From Campylobacter blaseri (GTDB lineage: Bacteria > Campylobacterota > Campylobacteria > Campylobacterales > Campylobacteraceae), in assembly GCF_013201895.1 (NCBI RefSeq), contig NZ_CP053841.1, forward strand, positions 1,054,001-1,118,000: a stretch of 64,000 nucleotides of DNA, given 5' to 3'. Shown piece by piece: positions 1 to 8,777 of this stretch. How positions within the stretch are numbered: position 1 is the stretch's first letter; every line of letters begins with the position of its first letter. Both the position numbers and the translations under genes were made by a program. A model generated the notes under the pieces. The model did not search any database. It was not told the DNA's origin and was given only the letters and a program-made list of their open reading frames with translations.

Positions 1-942
1 TTTTTCAACTTTATCTTCTGTTTTACCTAGTAAATATGGCAAAAACTTATCAAACCCATCTGTGTATTTTTCTATGAAATTTTTATCATATTGTTTTGTA
101 GTGTATAAATAATGCATCATTCCAAGCATTAAAGCTACATCGGTATTTGGGCGAATTTTAATCCATTGTGCATTTAAATCTTTTGCTATTTCTGTGTATT
201 GTGGATCAATTGTAATAAATTTTATATTTGATTTTGCATATTTTTTATAGTAGTCATTGTTTGCTCTACTAGGAACTTTATAATCAACTTGATTACATTT
301 TAAAATATCAGCACCCCACATTACATAAACTTGTGTATTTTCTAAAATTACTTCATGTGCGGTTTGCAAAGAGTATACTTCCAAATCTCCCATCACAGTT
401 GTATTTACCTTACCTGCTGCACCATTACTATACTCTCCATCAGTTCCAACAGCTCCACCAAAAACAGTGTTAAAAAATCTTCCTGCAACAGCTGAACAAC
501 TATGAAGCATTCCAGGATGCCCCCAAGAGCCATAGCTTGCATTATAAATTTCATCAATCTTAACGCTTTTTAATTTATCTAAAATTAATTCCATAGCTTT
601 ATCCCAGCTAACACGTACAAATTCCTCTTTACCACGTAGTTCGGGGCTTTTTTTACCTTCAAGATAGCTTTTTCTAACGCAAGGATATTTTATTCTTGTA
701 TCACTATAAACTCTATCTTTCCAAGCCTCACTCCAAGGAACCTTTGGATCTTTATCAGATTCTTGTGGTCTAATTTTTACTATCTCTCCGTCTTTGTTAA
801 CATCGGCATAAAATGCTCCTATATTTGAAGCGTGAGGTATGCTCTTTAGGCCTTTTTCATTAGCAAGTAATGGATTTGCAGAAACTGCAAGTGCTGTTGT
901 AGCAACAGATGATTGCAAAAATTTTCTTCTTGTTATTGCCAT
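1..942 (-). CDS. torA: TMAO/DMSO/biotin-sulfoxide reductase family molybdoenzyme, N-terminal part
   Basis: This is the N-terminal 314 codons of a periplasmic molybdopterin oxidoreductase; the rest lies beyond the left edge. The ATG at 942 follows an AAGGAG ribosome site. The protein opens with a twin-arginine signal (TRRKFLQ, then a hydrophobic Ala-rich stretch), so it should be exported folded with its cofactor. There is no N-terminal four-Cys iron-sulfur motif, and the segment GTDGEYSNGAA carries the Ser expected as molybdenum ligand in the TorA/BisC/DorA group. In Campylobacter such enzymes reduce TMAO or DMSO as terminal electron acceptors. TMAO is the likeliest substrate, but sequence alone cannot separate TMAO, DMSO and biotin sulfoxide. 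It diverges from a regulator gene at 1057. Confidence 0.85.
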   Translation of the reverse strand, partial: MAITRRKFLQSSVATTALAVSANPLLANEKGLKSIPHASNIGAFYADVNKDGEIVKIRPQESDKDPKVPWSEAWKDRVYSDTRIKYPCVRKSYLEGKKSPELRGKEEFVRVSWDKAMELILDKLKSVKIDEIYNASYGSWGHPGMLHSCSAVAGRFFNTVFGGAVGTDGEYSNGAAGKVNTTVMGDLEVYSLQTAHEVILENTQVYVMWGADILKCNQVDYKVPSRANNDYYKKYAKSNIKFITIDPQYTEIAKDLNAQWIKIRPNTDVALMLGMMHYLYTTKQYDKNFIEKYTDGFDKFLPYLLGKTEDKVEK

Positions 943-973
943 TATTTAACTCCTTATATTTAAAATAATTACC

Positions 974-979
974 ATTATA
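974..979 (-). promoter_or_regulatory. -10 element of the molybdoenzyme gene
   Basis: The minus strand reads TATAAT about 30 bases upstream of the molybdoenzyme ATG, with AAGGAG just before the start. No good -35 is visible, as is common for Campylobacter sigma-70 promoters. Confidence 0.5.
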
Positions 980-1056
980 TAAAAAGATATCATTTAAACT
1001 TCATTATTAAAATTAAATTCAGCTTATTTAGATTAGAATAAATAAATCTTAAAACA

Positions 1057-1755
1057 ATGCATAAAGGAATTGAAATATACAAGAGGTTAAAAAATGTAAA
1101 TATACTTATAGTTAGCGATGATGATAGGCAAAATAAAAATGCTATTAAATATACTAGTTTATTTAATACAATAAATACTGTTAATTGCAAAGATTTTCTA
1201 AAGTTTTATATAGACAACTATAATAAAATTGATATAGTTTTATTAGATATTGATAGTTTTAAAAATGTAAATTTTGAAAAAATATCAGCAATTTGTTCAA
1301 ATCAGCAGTTTATATTTTTAGCATATAAAAGAAAAAATTATATTGATATATTGAAAAATTTTAATTGTGGAAATTCTGTTATCTTATTTAAACCCATTAA
1401 ATTTAGTGCAATTTTAGATAATATCTCTATGCTTATAAAAAATGTAAAAAATAATGAAATTTTAAAAATAAATGACAATATTAAAATAGATATGAAAAAA
1501 GAGGTAGTATATAAAAATAATGAAATAATATATCTTACTCATACCATGCACAAACTATTTTTATTATTTTTGGTAAATTTAAATAAAATTACAACTTTTT
1601 ATGCAATTGAGGATATTGTTTATGATGGTAAAACTGTAAATAGATATGTGATACAAAATTTAGTTGGATTATTAAAAAGAGAATTAAACTTAAATATAAA
1701 AAACATATATGGCAAAGGTTATATTTTATACGATAATAAAGATAAGAATACCTAA
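1057..1755 (+). CDS. OmpR/PhoB-like response regulator, divergent from the molybdoenzyme
   Basis: This 232-residue protein has a receiver-like N-terminal half and a winged-helix-like C-terminal half ending in the RELNLNI..IYGKGYIL pattern of OmpR-type regulators. In the receiver, acidic residues at 21-23, an Asp at 64 (LLDID) and a Lys at 112 (LFKP) are kept. The position normally Thr/Ser looks like Ala89 (IFLAY), so phosphorylation signalling may be altered. Its place opposite the reductase suggests it controls that gene, much as TorR does, but no sensor kinase is next to it. The start is uncertain because no strong ribosome site precedes the ATG. It converges on rnpB, with only 13 bases between them. 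Confidence 0.7.
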   Translation: MHKGIEIYKRLKNVNILIVSDDDRQNKNAIKYTSLFNTINTVNCKDFLKFYIDNYNKIDIVLLDIDSFKNVNFEKISAICSNQQFIFLAYKRKNYIDILKNFNCGNSVILFKPIKFSAILDNISMLIKNVKNNEILKINDNIKIDMKKEVVYKNNEIIYLTHTMHKLFLLFLVNLNKITTFYAIEDIVYDGKTVNRYVIQNLVGLLKRELNLNIKNIYGKGYILYDNKDKNT

Positions 1756-1768
1756 ATTATAAAATAAA

Positions 1769-2083
1769 TTGGCGTGACTATAAGCCGAGTTCTGTTTTTC
1801 AAGTGATCATTTATCTAGACTAAATTTTGCAATTTAGCTCAAGCGAAGGGTATCATTCTAAGACTTTACCACCCCTTCTTGCTGCAAGCTGGGTTTACAT
1901 AGCTGTTTATGTTACCATAAACACTGGTAGGCTCTTACTCTACCGTTTCACCTTTACCACAAATGTGGAAGTCTTCTTTCTGTTGCACTATCCCTTATGT
2001 TACCATAGCCATCTGTTAGATGGAGCCTTGTCTTAGCACAGCTCGGACTTTCCTCGATTTCTCGCGATCACTCATCACGCCAA
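1769..2083 (-). ncRNA. rnpB: RNase P RNA
   Basis: Read on the minus strand this is the catalytic RNA of RNase P, which trims the 5' leader from tRNA precursors. The 5' end contains the universal core GAGGAAAGTCCGAGCT and the 3' end contains ACAGAACTCGGCTTATAG, the two hallmark conserved blocks. The ends pair as helix P1 (TTGGCGTGA at the 5' side with TCACGCCAA at the 3' side), which fixes the approximate boundaries. About 315 nt is normal for a bacterial type A RNA in this group. A plus-strand open frame at 1827-2036 across it is a chance frame. Confidence 0.95.
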
Positions 2084-2088
2084 GTGTT

Positions 2089-2094
2089 ATTATA
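2089..2094 (-). promoter_or_regulatory. -10 element of rnpB
   Basis: TATAAT on the minus strand, five bases before the predicted 5' end of the RNase P RNA at 2083, so transcription would begin at or very near the P1 helix. Confidence 0.6.
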
Positions 2095-2183
2095 TCTTAA
2101 AATCTATAATTACAAAATAAATCTTTTAAATTAAGCCCTAAGTATAAAATAGTTAAAATTTAAACAAACAAAAAGGATTTGCT

Positions 2184-2339
2184 TTGAAATTTATAAAAGA
2201 AAATATATTAATAATAATACTAGTGATACTTTTTACAATAGCCTACAACATCTATAATACAAATTTTAACAAAGATAACACAGATATTGGCAAAACAAAC
2301 AACCAAGCTAGCAAGACTACTATAAAGGAACTTCCTTGA
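2184..2339 (+). CDS. Small membrane peptide, leader ORF of the ankyrin array
   Basis: A 51-codon ORF starting with TTG behind a good ribosome site (AAAGGA, six bases before the start). The product has one hydrophobic segment (about residues 7-25, Ile/Leu-rich) after a basic N-terminus and then a short polar tail, so it would be a single-span inner-membrane peptide or an uncleaved signal anchor. Its stop TGA overlaps the TTG start of the next gene as TTGA, an arrangement repeated before the third ankyrin gene. It resembles the N-terminus of its downstream neighbour in layout (MKF/MKT, hydrophobic span), so it could be the remnant of another family copy. No known function. Confidence 0.5.
   Translation: MKFIKENILIIILVILFTIAYNIYNTNFNKDNTDIGKTNNQASKTTIKELP
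2325..2338 (+). promoter_or_regulatory. Palindromic ribosome site of ankyrin copy 1
   Basis: AAGGAA-C-TTCCTT spans the Shine-Dalgarno sequence and the first bases of the TTG start, and also encodes the end of the leader ORF. AAGG could pair with CCTT in a small hairpin that a ribosome finishing the leader ORF would open. The same layout recurs at 4834. Confidence 0.35.
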
Positions 2340-3574
2340 AAACATTCAAAGAGCTTGCATTAACTATGTTAGCAGCTACAGTTTTAGTATTAGGTTATAA
2401 CTTTTATACTTCACTAAACACAACTAAGATATCAGTTCATACTGATATGAATTTATCAAATCACCCAGAACTAAAAGGCATTGTATTTCAAGAAGAGTTA
2501 GATAGAATAGGATTTGAAAGTTGGGATATAGATGAGTTTGAAAAATATCCTGAAAAAAACCAAACTCTAAAACCATTAAGACAGTATCTAAAAGATAAAG
2601 ACACAAACAAGGTATTAAACTTTTTAAAAGATAATAACTTAAGTGTAGATGTAAGACTTCAATACAATACAACACCACTAATGTATTCAAGCTTTTACAA
2701 TGATTTAAATACTTCAAAAGAGCTTATAAAGCTTGGTGCTAACATAAGAGCAAAAGATAGATACTCTTTAGCTCCACTAGCCTATGCTATATCACATAAC
2801 TCTATAGATGTAGTAAAATTATTAATTGATAATGGAGTTAAATTTGAAGAGGTTCCTAGGGTGCAAGGGTATTTAATCTCTCCAGAGTATAAAGGGAGCA
2901 TAGGTTCAATAATTATAGATAAAGATACTTTAACTATTAACTATGATTTATATATTGGTGAAAAGTATTATAGCACTAGAAACAACTCAGAAACAGGTGA
3001 ACCTTTTAAAGATTATTGGAGTGGGAAAGTTAATCTATTTTACTATGTAGTAAGAAGAAATTTTATAGAGATAGCTAAACTAATTTTAGAGAGTGGTTAT
3101 AAGCCTGATTGTAAATTTGATAACACCCTAGGTAAGAATTGTTTTAAAGAGCTTACCAAGATGCCAAACTACGAACCAATGTTAGAGTTAATGCTAGAAC
3201 ATAATGTATCAGGACAACCTAATGAAGAAGAGCTTAAAAAGGCTTATGATCATTGCCTATTTCTACATGAGCATGGATGGAATGAAAAAGAACTAAACAA
3301 AGATGAAAAACTATTTTTTGATGATTTACATATTAAATTTTTAAATAAAACTTGTAGTGATAGAAATTCAACATTTAAAAATACTAAAGAGTATATTAAA
3401 TTTAAAAATCAAAATACTCTAATGATTGAATTAACAAATATAGGTGCTGATGAATTTGAAAGAAATTTGAGTAAAAAAATAAATAAAAATAAAAAAGTAA
3501 TCTATAAAAACCAAACAGATACAATCTATAATAAAATAAATCATATAGAGCATAAACTAAAAAACAAGGAGTAA
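2336..3574 (+). CDS. Ankyrin-repeat exported protein, copy 1
   Basis: A 412-residue protein with an N-terminal hydrophobic segment (residues 8-24) but no lipobox Cys, unlike its two paralogues downstream, so it is probably membrane anchored facing the periplasm. Residues about 85-165 contain two ankyrin-like repeats (TPLMYSS..NDLNTSKELIKLGANI, then APLAYAI..VVKLLIDNGVKF). The rest is not recognised; it includes a third weak helical pair near YEPMLELMLEHNV. The start is TTG, with AAGGA six bases upstream and overlapping the leader ORF stop. The stop is followed directly by the ribosome site of copy 2, so the genes look co-transcribed. Function unknown; ankyrin repeats normally bind other proteins. 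Confidence 0.8.
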   Translation: MKTFKELALTMLAATVLVLGYNFYTSLNTTKISVHTDMNLSNHPELKGIVFQEELDRIGFESWDIDEFEKYPEKNQTLKPLRQYLKDKDTNKVLNFLKDNNLSVDVRLQYNTTPLMYSSFYNDLNTSKELIKLGANIRAKDRYSLAPLAYAISHNSIDVVKLLIDNGVKFEEVPRVQGYLISPEYKGSIGSIIIDKDTLTINYDLYIGEKYYSTRNNSETGEPFKDYWSGKVNLFYYVVRRNFIEIAKLILESGYKPDCKFDNTLGKNCFKELTKMPNYEPMLELMLEHNVSGQPNEEELKKAYDHCLFLHEHGWNEKELNKDEKLFFDDLHIKFLNKTCSDRNSTFKNTKEYIKFKNQNTLMIELTNIGADEFERNLSKKINKNKKVIYKNQTDTIYNKINHIEHKLKNKE

Positions 3575-3577
3575 AAA

Positions 3578-4777
3578 GTGGCTAAATTTGACAGAGCTAA
3601 ATTTTGGGAAGAGTTTAAAAAAGCCTCTTTTATACTAACTACTACTTTACTCCTAACTCTACTTTTTACAGGTTGTGATAATAATAAATCAAAAGCAGAC
3701 TTTGTAGTAACAGCTGATACAAATGTAAGTAAAGTCCCAGGATTATCTAAATATGTAACCCAAGAAGAGGTAGATAGCTTTGCATTTAGATATTGGGATA
3801 TAGACCATAACTTTACAAAAAACAGAGATCCATTAATGATGAAATTTAAAAGAGTATTAAGAACAAAAGATACAAACAAGATACTTAACTTTTTAAAAGA
3901 ACATAACTTAAGTGTAGATGTAGATATAGAAGATAAAACAACACCTTTAATGTATTCAAGCTTTTATAATGATTTAAACACTTCAAAAGAACTTATAAAA
4001 CTTGGAGCTAATATAAGAGCAAAAGATAGATATAAACTAAGTCCTTTAGCTTATGCAGTTGAAAATAACTCAACCCTAACAGCTAAACTACTACTTGATA
4101 GTGGAGTTAAATTTGATGAACTAACACAGATACAAACTTATTTAACACCTCCAGTTTATAGAGGTATTGAAAAAATTATAGTTGATGGTGATAATATTAC
4201 TATCATATACAAAGGTAAATGGAAAACAGATGACCACTCTAAAGATGAAGTTGAGCCATTTAAATATATAGTAACTGGTAATTTTTTAGAATTAACTAAA
4301 ATGGTATTAGAGAGTGGATATAAGCCTCAAAGATTAAAAGCATATCCAGATAGAATACAAGGTATATCTGAAGGATATGATAGAAATTTAGATATAGAAA
4401 ACTCTGTTTTTTCAAGACTAGATGACATCCCAAACTATGAACCAATGCTAGATTTACTACTTAAATACAATGTCTATGGTGGAGAGCTTACAAAAGAGCA
4501 ACTTAAAAAGGCTTATGATGATTGCTATTATTATTATAGCTCTTATTTAAGACATAGAGATAAAATGGGTAATATTTTTTATATTAAGCCGTACAAAGAA
4601 CATTTAGAAAAACATTGTCCTATTGAAAATTCAACTTTTAAAGATATAAAAGAATTTTTTAGATATTCCAATGGAAAAAATAAAATTGATGAAATTATGT
4701 GGATTGGAAAAACAGACAAAGTAATTTATAAAAATAGTAATAATAAATTTAATAATAAACCAAACAACAAGGAGTAA
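3578..4777 (+). CDS. Ankyrin-repeat lipoprotein, copy 2
   Basis: A 399-residue lipoprotein. A GTG start follows AAGGAG that overlaps the end of copy 1. The signal peptide ends in a lipobox (LLFTGC, Cys at about residue 33), followed by Asp-Asn, so the mature protein is lipid anchored. The ankyrin region (about residues 105-185) shares a nearly unchanged core with copies 1 and 3 (TPLMYSSFYNDLNTSKELI), whereas the region after residue 190 diverges more. A conserved YEPMLDLLLKYNV block near residue 285 may be another repeat. The C-terminus ends in the same Asn/Lys-rich tail as the other copies. Function unknown. Confidence 0.8.
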   Translation: MAKFDRAKFWEEFKKASFILTTTLLLTLLFTGCDNNKSKADFVVTADTNVSKVPGLSKYVTQEEVDSFAFRYWDIDHNFTKNRDPLMMKFKRVLRTKDTNKILNFLKEHNLSVDVDIEDKTTPLMYSSFYNDLNTSKELIKLGANIRAKDRYKLSPLAYAVENNSTLTAKLLLDSGVKFDELTQIQTYLTPPVYRGIEKIIVDGDNITIIYKGKWKTDDHSKDEVEPFKYIVTGNFLELTKMVLESGYKPQRLKAYPDRIQGISEGYDRNLDIENSVFSRLDDIPNYEPMLDLLLKYNVYGGELTKEQLKKAYDDCYYYYSSYLRHRDKMGNIFYIKPYKEHLEKHCPIENSTFKDIKEFFRYSNGKNKIDEIMWIGKTDKVIYKNSNNKFNNKPNNKE

Positions 4778-4779
4778 AA

Positions 4780-4848
4780 ATGCCAAGTTTTAAAGCAAGC
4801 TATAAAAATGCAAAGATAAACCAAATAATCATAAAGGAATTCCTTTGA
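4780..4848 (+). CDS. 22-codon leader ORF before ankyrin copy 3
   Basis: ATG directly follows the intergenic AAGGAG-TAAAA motif that also precedes copy 2. The peptide is short and basic, ends in IIIKEFL, and its TGA overlaps the TTG start of copy 3 (TTGA). The position and overlap match the 51-codon ORF before copy 1. It may exist only to bring ribosomes to the TTG start. It could also be the worn remnant of a duplicated gene's 5' end. Confidence 0.4.
   Translation: MPSFKASYKNAKINQIIIKEFL
4834..4847 (+). promoter_or_regulatory. Palindromic ribosome site of ankyrin copy 3
   Basis: AAGGAATTCCTT is a perfect 12-base palindrome holding the Shine-Dalgarno sequence and running into the TTG start codon, matching the near-palindrome before copy 1. 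Confidence 0.35.
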
Positions 4849-6065
4849 AATTCACTAAACTATCTAAACCAAATAAAACAACATTTAAAACATTTCTTTT
4901 AACCATACCCTTGCTTTTAACACTCACTCTTATAGGTTGTGATAATAATAAATCATCTTACACTATAACTCAAGATACAAATGTTTCAAAAGTTCCAGGA
5001 CTAAGTAAATATGTAACACAAGAAGAGGTAGATAGCTTTTCATTTAGATATTGGGATATAGATGATGAAAGAGAATATAGAGATGAAAATAAAACTTTAA
5101 CTACTTTAAGACACTATTTAAAACAAAAAGATACAAACAAAGTATTAAATTTCCTAAAAGAGCATAACTTAAGTGTAGATACTAAGTTTTTACATAGACT
5201 AACACCTTTAATGTATTCAAGTTTTTATAATGATTTAAACACTTCAAAAGAACTTATAAAACTTGGAGCTAACATAAGAGCAAAAGATAGTTATAAGCTC
5301 TCACCTTTAGCTTATGCAGTTGAAAACAACTCAACCCTAACAGCTAAACTACTACTTGATAGTGGGGTTAAATTTGATGAGTTAATCAAAATTCAATCTT
5401 ATTTAAAACCACCATATTATAACTTAATTGAAAAAATTATAGTTGATGGAGATGATATTGCTATCATATACAAAGGTAAATGGAATACAGATGAGCATTC
5501 TAAAGATGAAACTGAACCATTTGGATATTTAGTGTCTAGAAACTATATAGAACTAGCTAAGATAGTTTTAGAGAGTGGGTATATCCCACAAAGATTAGAG
5601 CGTAAAAGTGGTATACAAGGTTTACATAGAATTGAAGAAGATTTACCAATAAGACATTCAGTATATGCTATTTTAGATAACATCCCAAACCATGAACCAA
5701 TGCTAGATTTACTACTCAAATATAATGTTTATGGTGGAGAGCTTACAAAAGAGCAACTTAAAATGGCTTATGATAGATGTTATGATGATTATCTTTATTT
5801 TCTAAACACAGAAAAAGAATTTAAAAGTGGAAAGATAACTTTAACTATCAATGAACAAAAAAGTTTAAATGGAACACTTTCATCTTATATTAAACATTGT
5901 TCAGATGGTAATTCAACCTTTAAAAGTGTTAAAGAGTTTTTAGCTTGGGCTAATTCTTATGAAATGGATTATTATCTATATTCAATTTTAGGAAGAGATA
6001 ACCCAGAAAAAGTAATCTATAAAAATAGTAATAAAATTAATAATAAATCAACTAACAAGGAGTAA
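4845..6065 (+). CDS. Ankyrin-repeat lipoprotein, copy 3
   Basis: A 406-residue paralogue of the preceding gene. TTG start with AAGGA six bases upstream. The signal peptide ends in a lipobox (TLIGC, Cys at about residue 32) followed by Asp-Asn. Residues 45-70 (VSKVPGLSKYVTQEEVDSF) and the ankyrin core at about 110-190 are almost identical to copy 2, while the last 150 residues differ, which suggests recent duplication or gene conversion of the N-terminal half. It ends with the Asn/Lys tail and the ACAAGGAGTAAAA junction seen after copies 1 and 2. Periplasm-facing lipoprotein of unknown function. Confidence 0.8.
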   Translation: MKFTKLSKPNKTTFKTFLLTIPLLLTLTLIGCDNNKSSYTITQDTNVSKVPGLSKYVTQEEVDSFSFRYWDIDDEREYRDENKTLTTLRHYLKQKDTNKVLNFLKEHNLSVDTKFLHRLTPLMYSSFYNDLNTSKELIKLGANIRAKDSYKLSPLAYAVENNSTLTAKLLLDSGVKFDELIKIQSYLKPPYYNLIEKIIVDGDDIAIIYKGKWNTDEHSKDETEPFGYLVSRNYIELAKIVLESGYIPQRLERKSGIQGLHRIEEDLPIRHSVYAILDNIPNHEPMLDLLLKYNVYGGELTKEQLKMAYDRCYDDYLYFLNTEKEFKSGKITLTINEQKSLNGTLSSYIKHCSDGNSTFKSVKEFLAWANSYEMDYYLYSILGRDNPEKVIYKNSNKINNKSTNKE

Positions 6066-6068
6066 AAG

Positions 6069-6116
6069 GTAGCGAAATTTGATAAAGCCAAATTTTAGAG
6101 AGAGTTTAAAAGTTAG
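6069..6116 (+). pseudogene. Dead 5' end of a fourth ankyrin gene
   Basis: After the same AAGGAGTAAAA junction, the frame from 6069 reads V-AKFDKAKF-stop-REFKS-stop, matching the start of copy 2 (M-AKFDRAKFWEEFKK). The GTG start has become GTA and the Trp codon has become TAG. No ankyrin sequence follows, so the copy is truncated as well as mutated. Confidence 0.75.
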
Positions 6117-6242
6117 TATTTGAACTATATTTATAAACATATTTTCGTAGTTTATAAATTTATTTTAAGTCTTTCAGATATAAATTAAAAAATTAAATTT
6201 AAATAATAAAATATATATTTAAACCAAACTAATATAAACAGA

Positions 6243-6266
6243 TTTACTAGGAAAATTCCTAGTAAA
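6243..6266. terminator. Hairpin downstream of hemG
   Basis: TTTACTAGGAA pairs with TTCCTAGTAAA across two bases, three bases beyond the hemG stop. There is no strong T tract on either side, so termination is likely but not certain. It lies between the ankyrin array and hemG and could serve both directions. Confidence 0.5.
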
Positions 6267-6268
6267 AC

Positions 6269-7600
6269 CTACATATCTATACCTAACACCTCTTTAGCAC
6301 ATTTTTTAGCATTGCTAACACAATCATTTAAAGCAACACCATAATAGGCGTTTGAGCTAAGATAAACATTATCAACTGTTTTTACTCTTTTAAATATCTC
6401 ATTTACATTATCCATATGCCCAACACCATAGTTTGGTATGCCTTTTTCCCATCTTTTAACATAAACAGTAGATGGGTTTGCATCTACGCCCATTGTATTT
6501 TTAATACCTAGCTTAGCAAACTCAACCAAAACTTCTTCACTTTTCATAGCTAACTCTTTGTTTCTTTGACCACCTATCATAACTCTAAGAAGTTTTTTAC
6601 CATGTTTTGCTCTGTCAAAAAAGATGGAACTATCCCACAAAACACCCAAAACAGGTTGTTTTGATGAAGTAGTTGTTAAAAGCCCAAAACCTTTTAAATC
6701 ATCTTCTAAATCATCATACCCCAAACCAACAACAGATATAGGAGAATACTCTATCTCATTTAATCTATCGTATATACTTGGGATAATGTCTTCTAGTAAC
6801 TTAGCTGTAACATAAGCAGGAGTTGATAAAATAACTTTATCAAAGATTAATTTTTTATCTCCATTTAGGATAAATTTATCATCTATTTTTTCTATTTTTT
6901 CTATTTTAAAATTTGTTTTTATATCTGCTTTTGAGGCTTTTGCTACTCTTTCAACAAAAGTACTACATCCACCTTGAAAACTCATAAGTATCCCACCAGG
7001 TCCAGCTTCTTTCTTTCTTTGAGCTAGCATTCCTTTAAAAAGTCCACCAAAATGCTTTTCAAGAGCTACAACCTTTCCAAAAGATGCATTGACAGATAGT
7101 TTTTTAGGAGTTGAGCCATAAACTCCAGCACTCATAGCATCTAAAAAGACATCGGTCATCTCTTTTCCAACTCGTCTATATCCAAATTCTTGAAGTGTTT
7201 CTTCTTTATCATCTGTTTTAGTAGGGACTATAAATTCACACAAAACCCTAAGTTTTCCTAGTGTGCTTAAAAGCTTTGTTGAAGCAAATGCTTTGGGGCT
7301 TTCTGGCAAAAGATGAAGCTTGTCTTTATAGATATATCTAATTCTAGCATTATCATCGCTTCTTAGTAAAATATCTTCACAATCCACATCTTTTACAAGT
7401 TCTAAAGTGTCTGGCTTGTTGGATAAAAAACCATTAGTTCCCTCTTCCATCAAAAAACCATCTTTTTCTTTAGTTCTCATCTTGCCACCAAGATACTCAT
7501 TGCTTTCAAAAACAGTAACATCTACATCTTTTCTATAAAAATTTAGATAAAAAGCTGTTGTTAAACCACTTATTCCACCGCCAATTATAGCTACCCTCAT
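6269..7600 (-). CDS. hemG: Protoporphyrinogen oxidase (HemY type)
   Basis: A 443-residue FAD enzyme that oxidises protoporphyrinogen IX (or coproporphyrinogen III in some bacteria) late in haem synthesis. The N-terminus has the FAD dinucleotide motif IIGGGISGL, then an E-rich VFESNEYLGGK strand and a GTNGFL segment typical of HemY proteins. The C-terminus has the NAYYGVALNDC block that contacts FAD. The ATG at 7600 is chosen because AAGGAG lies five bases before it; an upstream GTG at 7606 would overlap the ribosome site. Haem genes hemC and hemA lie 5-10 kb away in this window. Confidence 0.9.
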   Translation of the reverse strand: MRVAIIGGGISGLTTAFYLNFYRKDVDVTVFESNEYLGGKMRTKEKDGFLMEEGTNGFLSNKPDTLELVKDVDCEDILLRSDDNARIRYIYKDKLHLLPESPKAFASTKLLSTLGKLRVLCEFIVPTKTDDKEETLQEFGYRRVGKEMTDVFLDAMSAGVYGSTPKKLSVNASFGKVVALEKHFGGLFKGMLAQRKKEAGPGGILMSFQGGCSTFVERVAKASKADIKTNFKIEKIEKIDDKFILNGDKKLIFDKVILSTPAYVTAKLLEDIIPSIYDRLNEIEYSPISVVGLGYDDLEDDLKGFGLLTTTSSKQPVLGVLWDSSIFFDRAKHGKKLLRVMIGGQRNKELAMKSEEVLVEFAKLGIKNTMGVDANPSTVYVKRWEKGIPNYGVGHMDNVNEIFKRVKTVDNVYLSSNAYYGVALNDCVSNAKKCAKEVLGIDM

Positions 7601-7667
7601 CAACACTCCTTGCTATCTAATAAATAAAAATTATATTACAATAAAAACATGTATAACTTGCTTAATT

Positions 7668-8777
7668 CTACTCTAAGATATCTCTATGTAGGATTTCTTC
7701 TAAAACAACAGTTGCGTACGAGCCTTTATCTAGACTAAATGAGATATTAAATTGAGCTAAGTCACTATTATAGCTATATTTAACATCATTTAAAAAGCTC
7801 CATCCATATCGCCTACTACCATTTATAAGTTCATTAAATTTATAACTTTCATTAAAAATTTCATCTTCTATCTCTTTTGCAAAACCACTGCTTTCAAAGG
7901 CTTTTTTACCTACAATCAAACCACAAACACTTATATCTTTTTTAGCAAATCTTTCAACTTCACTTTGAACATCTTCACATAAAAAAAGTTTTCCATAAGG
8001 AAAATGCCCCAAAACATCGCCTTTAAAAATTTTAAAAAACTGCTCTTGTGATTTAAAACTTTTTGCCTCATTTTTTGTTATTTTATAAAGCTCTGTAATC
8101 TCTGCAATGGTAAAATCTCTTATAAATTTACTCATCTCAACTCTTTTACTAAGCCATCTGTTGAAAAGTTCGCTTTGATAAGCTGAGATTAAGAAATTTT
8201 TCATCTTTGGATTTTTCATCTTTCTTTTGTTTTCTAAAATTTCTAAACCTTGCATAGCATTATCGCCAAATTTGCCAAATCTTTGATAACCAAAATAGTT
8301 AGAAAAACCCTCTTTTTCAAGTGTTTTAATAGCTTGTTCTATCTTAATGGCATCAACACTTAAAACCTTTTTTAACCTTATAAAAAAGTTGTTTCCCTTT
8401 AAATGCCCTATTTTGATTTTATTATTATGGTATGTTTTTTCTGTTATTTTTAACTTCTCATGGGAAAATGACTCCAAACTACTCTCAAATTTCTTAGGAA
8501 GTGAGATATACTGTGTTGTCATTCCCTCTTTATCTTTTAACCCTGCATATCCAAAATCTCTAATCTTACAACCGCTATGCTCACTTAAAATACTAAGTGC
8601 TTGTGTTGTTGTAAGATCCTTTTTTTGAATGTGTAAAATTAGATGTTCGCCTTCACCGCTAAATTCATAAAGTGGAATTTCTCTTACCACAAAATCACTT
8701 GAATTTTTACTAAAATGTGCATTTATCGGTGTATGATCTAGCCAATAAAGTGGTTTAAAAATGTTCGCTTTTTCCAT
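7668..8777 (-). CDS. truD: tRNA pseudouridine(13) synthase TruD
   Basis: A 369-residue TruD-family enzyme that makes pseudouridine at position 13 of tRNA. The family motif [14 protein letters not shown] contains the catalytic Asp. The ATG at 8777 is preferred over an upstream TTG at 8810 because it starts [10 protein letters not shown], fits homologue length and follows GAGGAAG. It overlaps the 3' end of thiL by 23 bases, so the two are translationally linked. Confidence 0.9.
   Translation of the reverse strand: MEKANIFKPLYWLDHTPINAHFSKNSSDFVVREIPLYEFSGEGEHLILHIQKKDLTTTQALSILSEHSGCKIRDFGYAGLKDKEGMTTQYISLPKKFESSLESFSHEKLKITEKTYHNNKIKIGHLKGNNFFIRLKKVLSVDAIKIEQAIKTLEKEGFSNYFGYQRFGKFGDNAMQGLEILENKRKMKNPKMKNFLISAYQSELFNRWLSKRVEMSKFIRDFTIAEITELYKITKNEAKSFKSQEQFFKIFKGDVLGHFPYGKLFLCEDVQSEVERFAKKDISVCGLIVGKKAFESSGFAKEIEDEIFNESYKFNELINGSRRYGWSFLNDVKYSYNSDLAQFNISFSLDKGSYATVVLEEILHRDILE

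Noticed and set aside
1827-2036. Open frame of 69 codons on the plus strand
   Set aside because: It lies within the RNase P RNA on the opposite strand, and the conserved RNA blocks explain the sequence.
2336-6065. Ankyrin array as a type VI secretion immunity cluster
   Set aside because: No effector, VgrG, PAAR or secretion gene is present in the window, so the link is only a suggestion.
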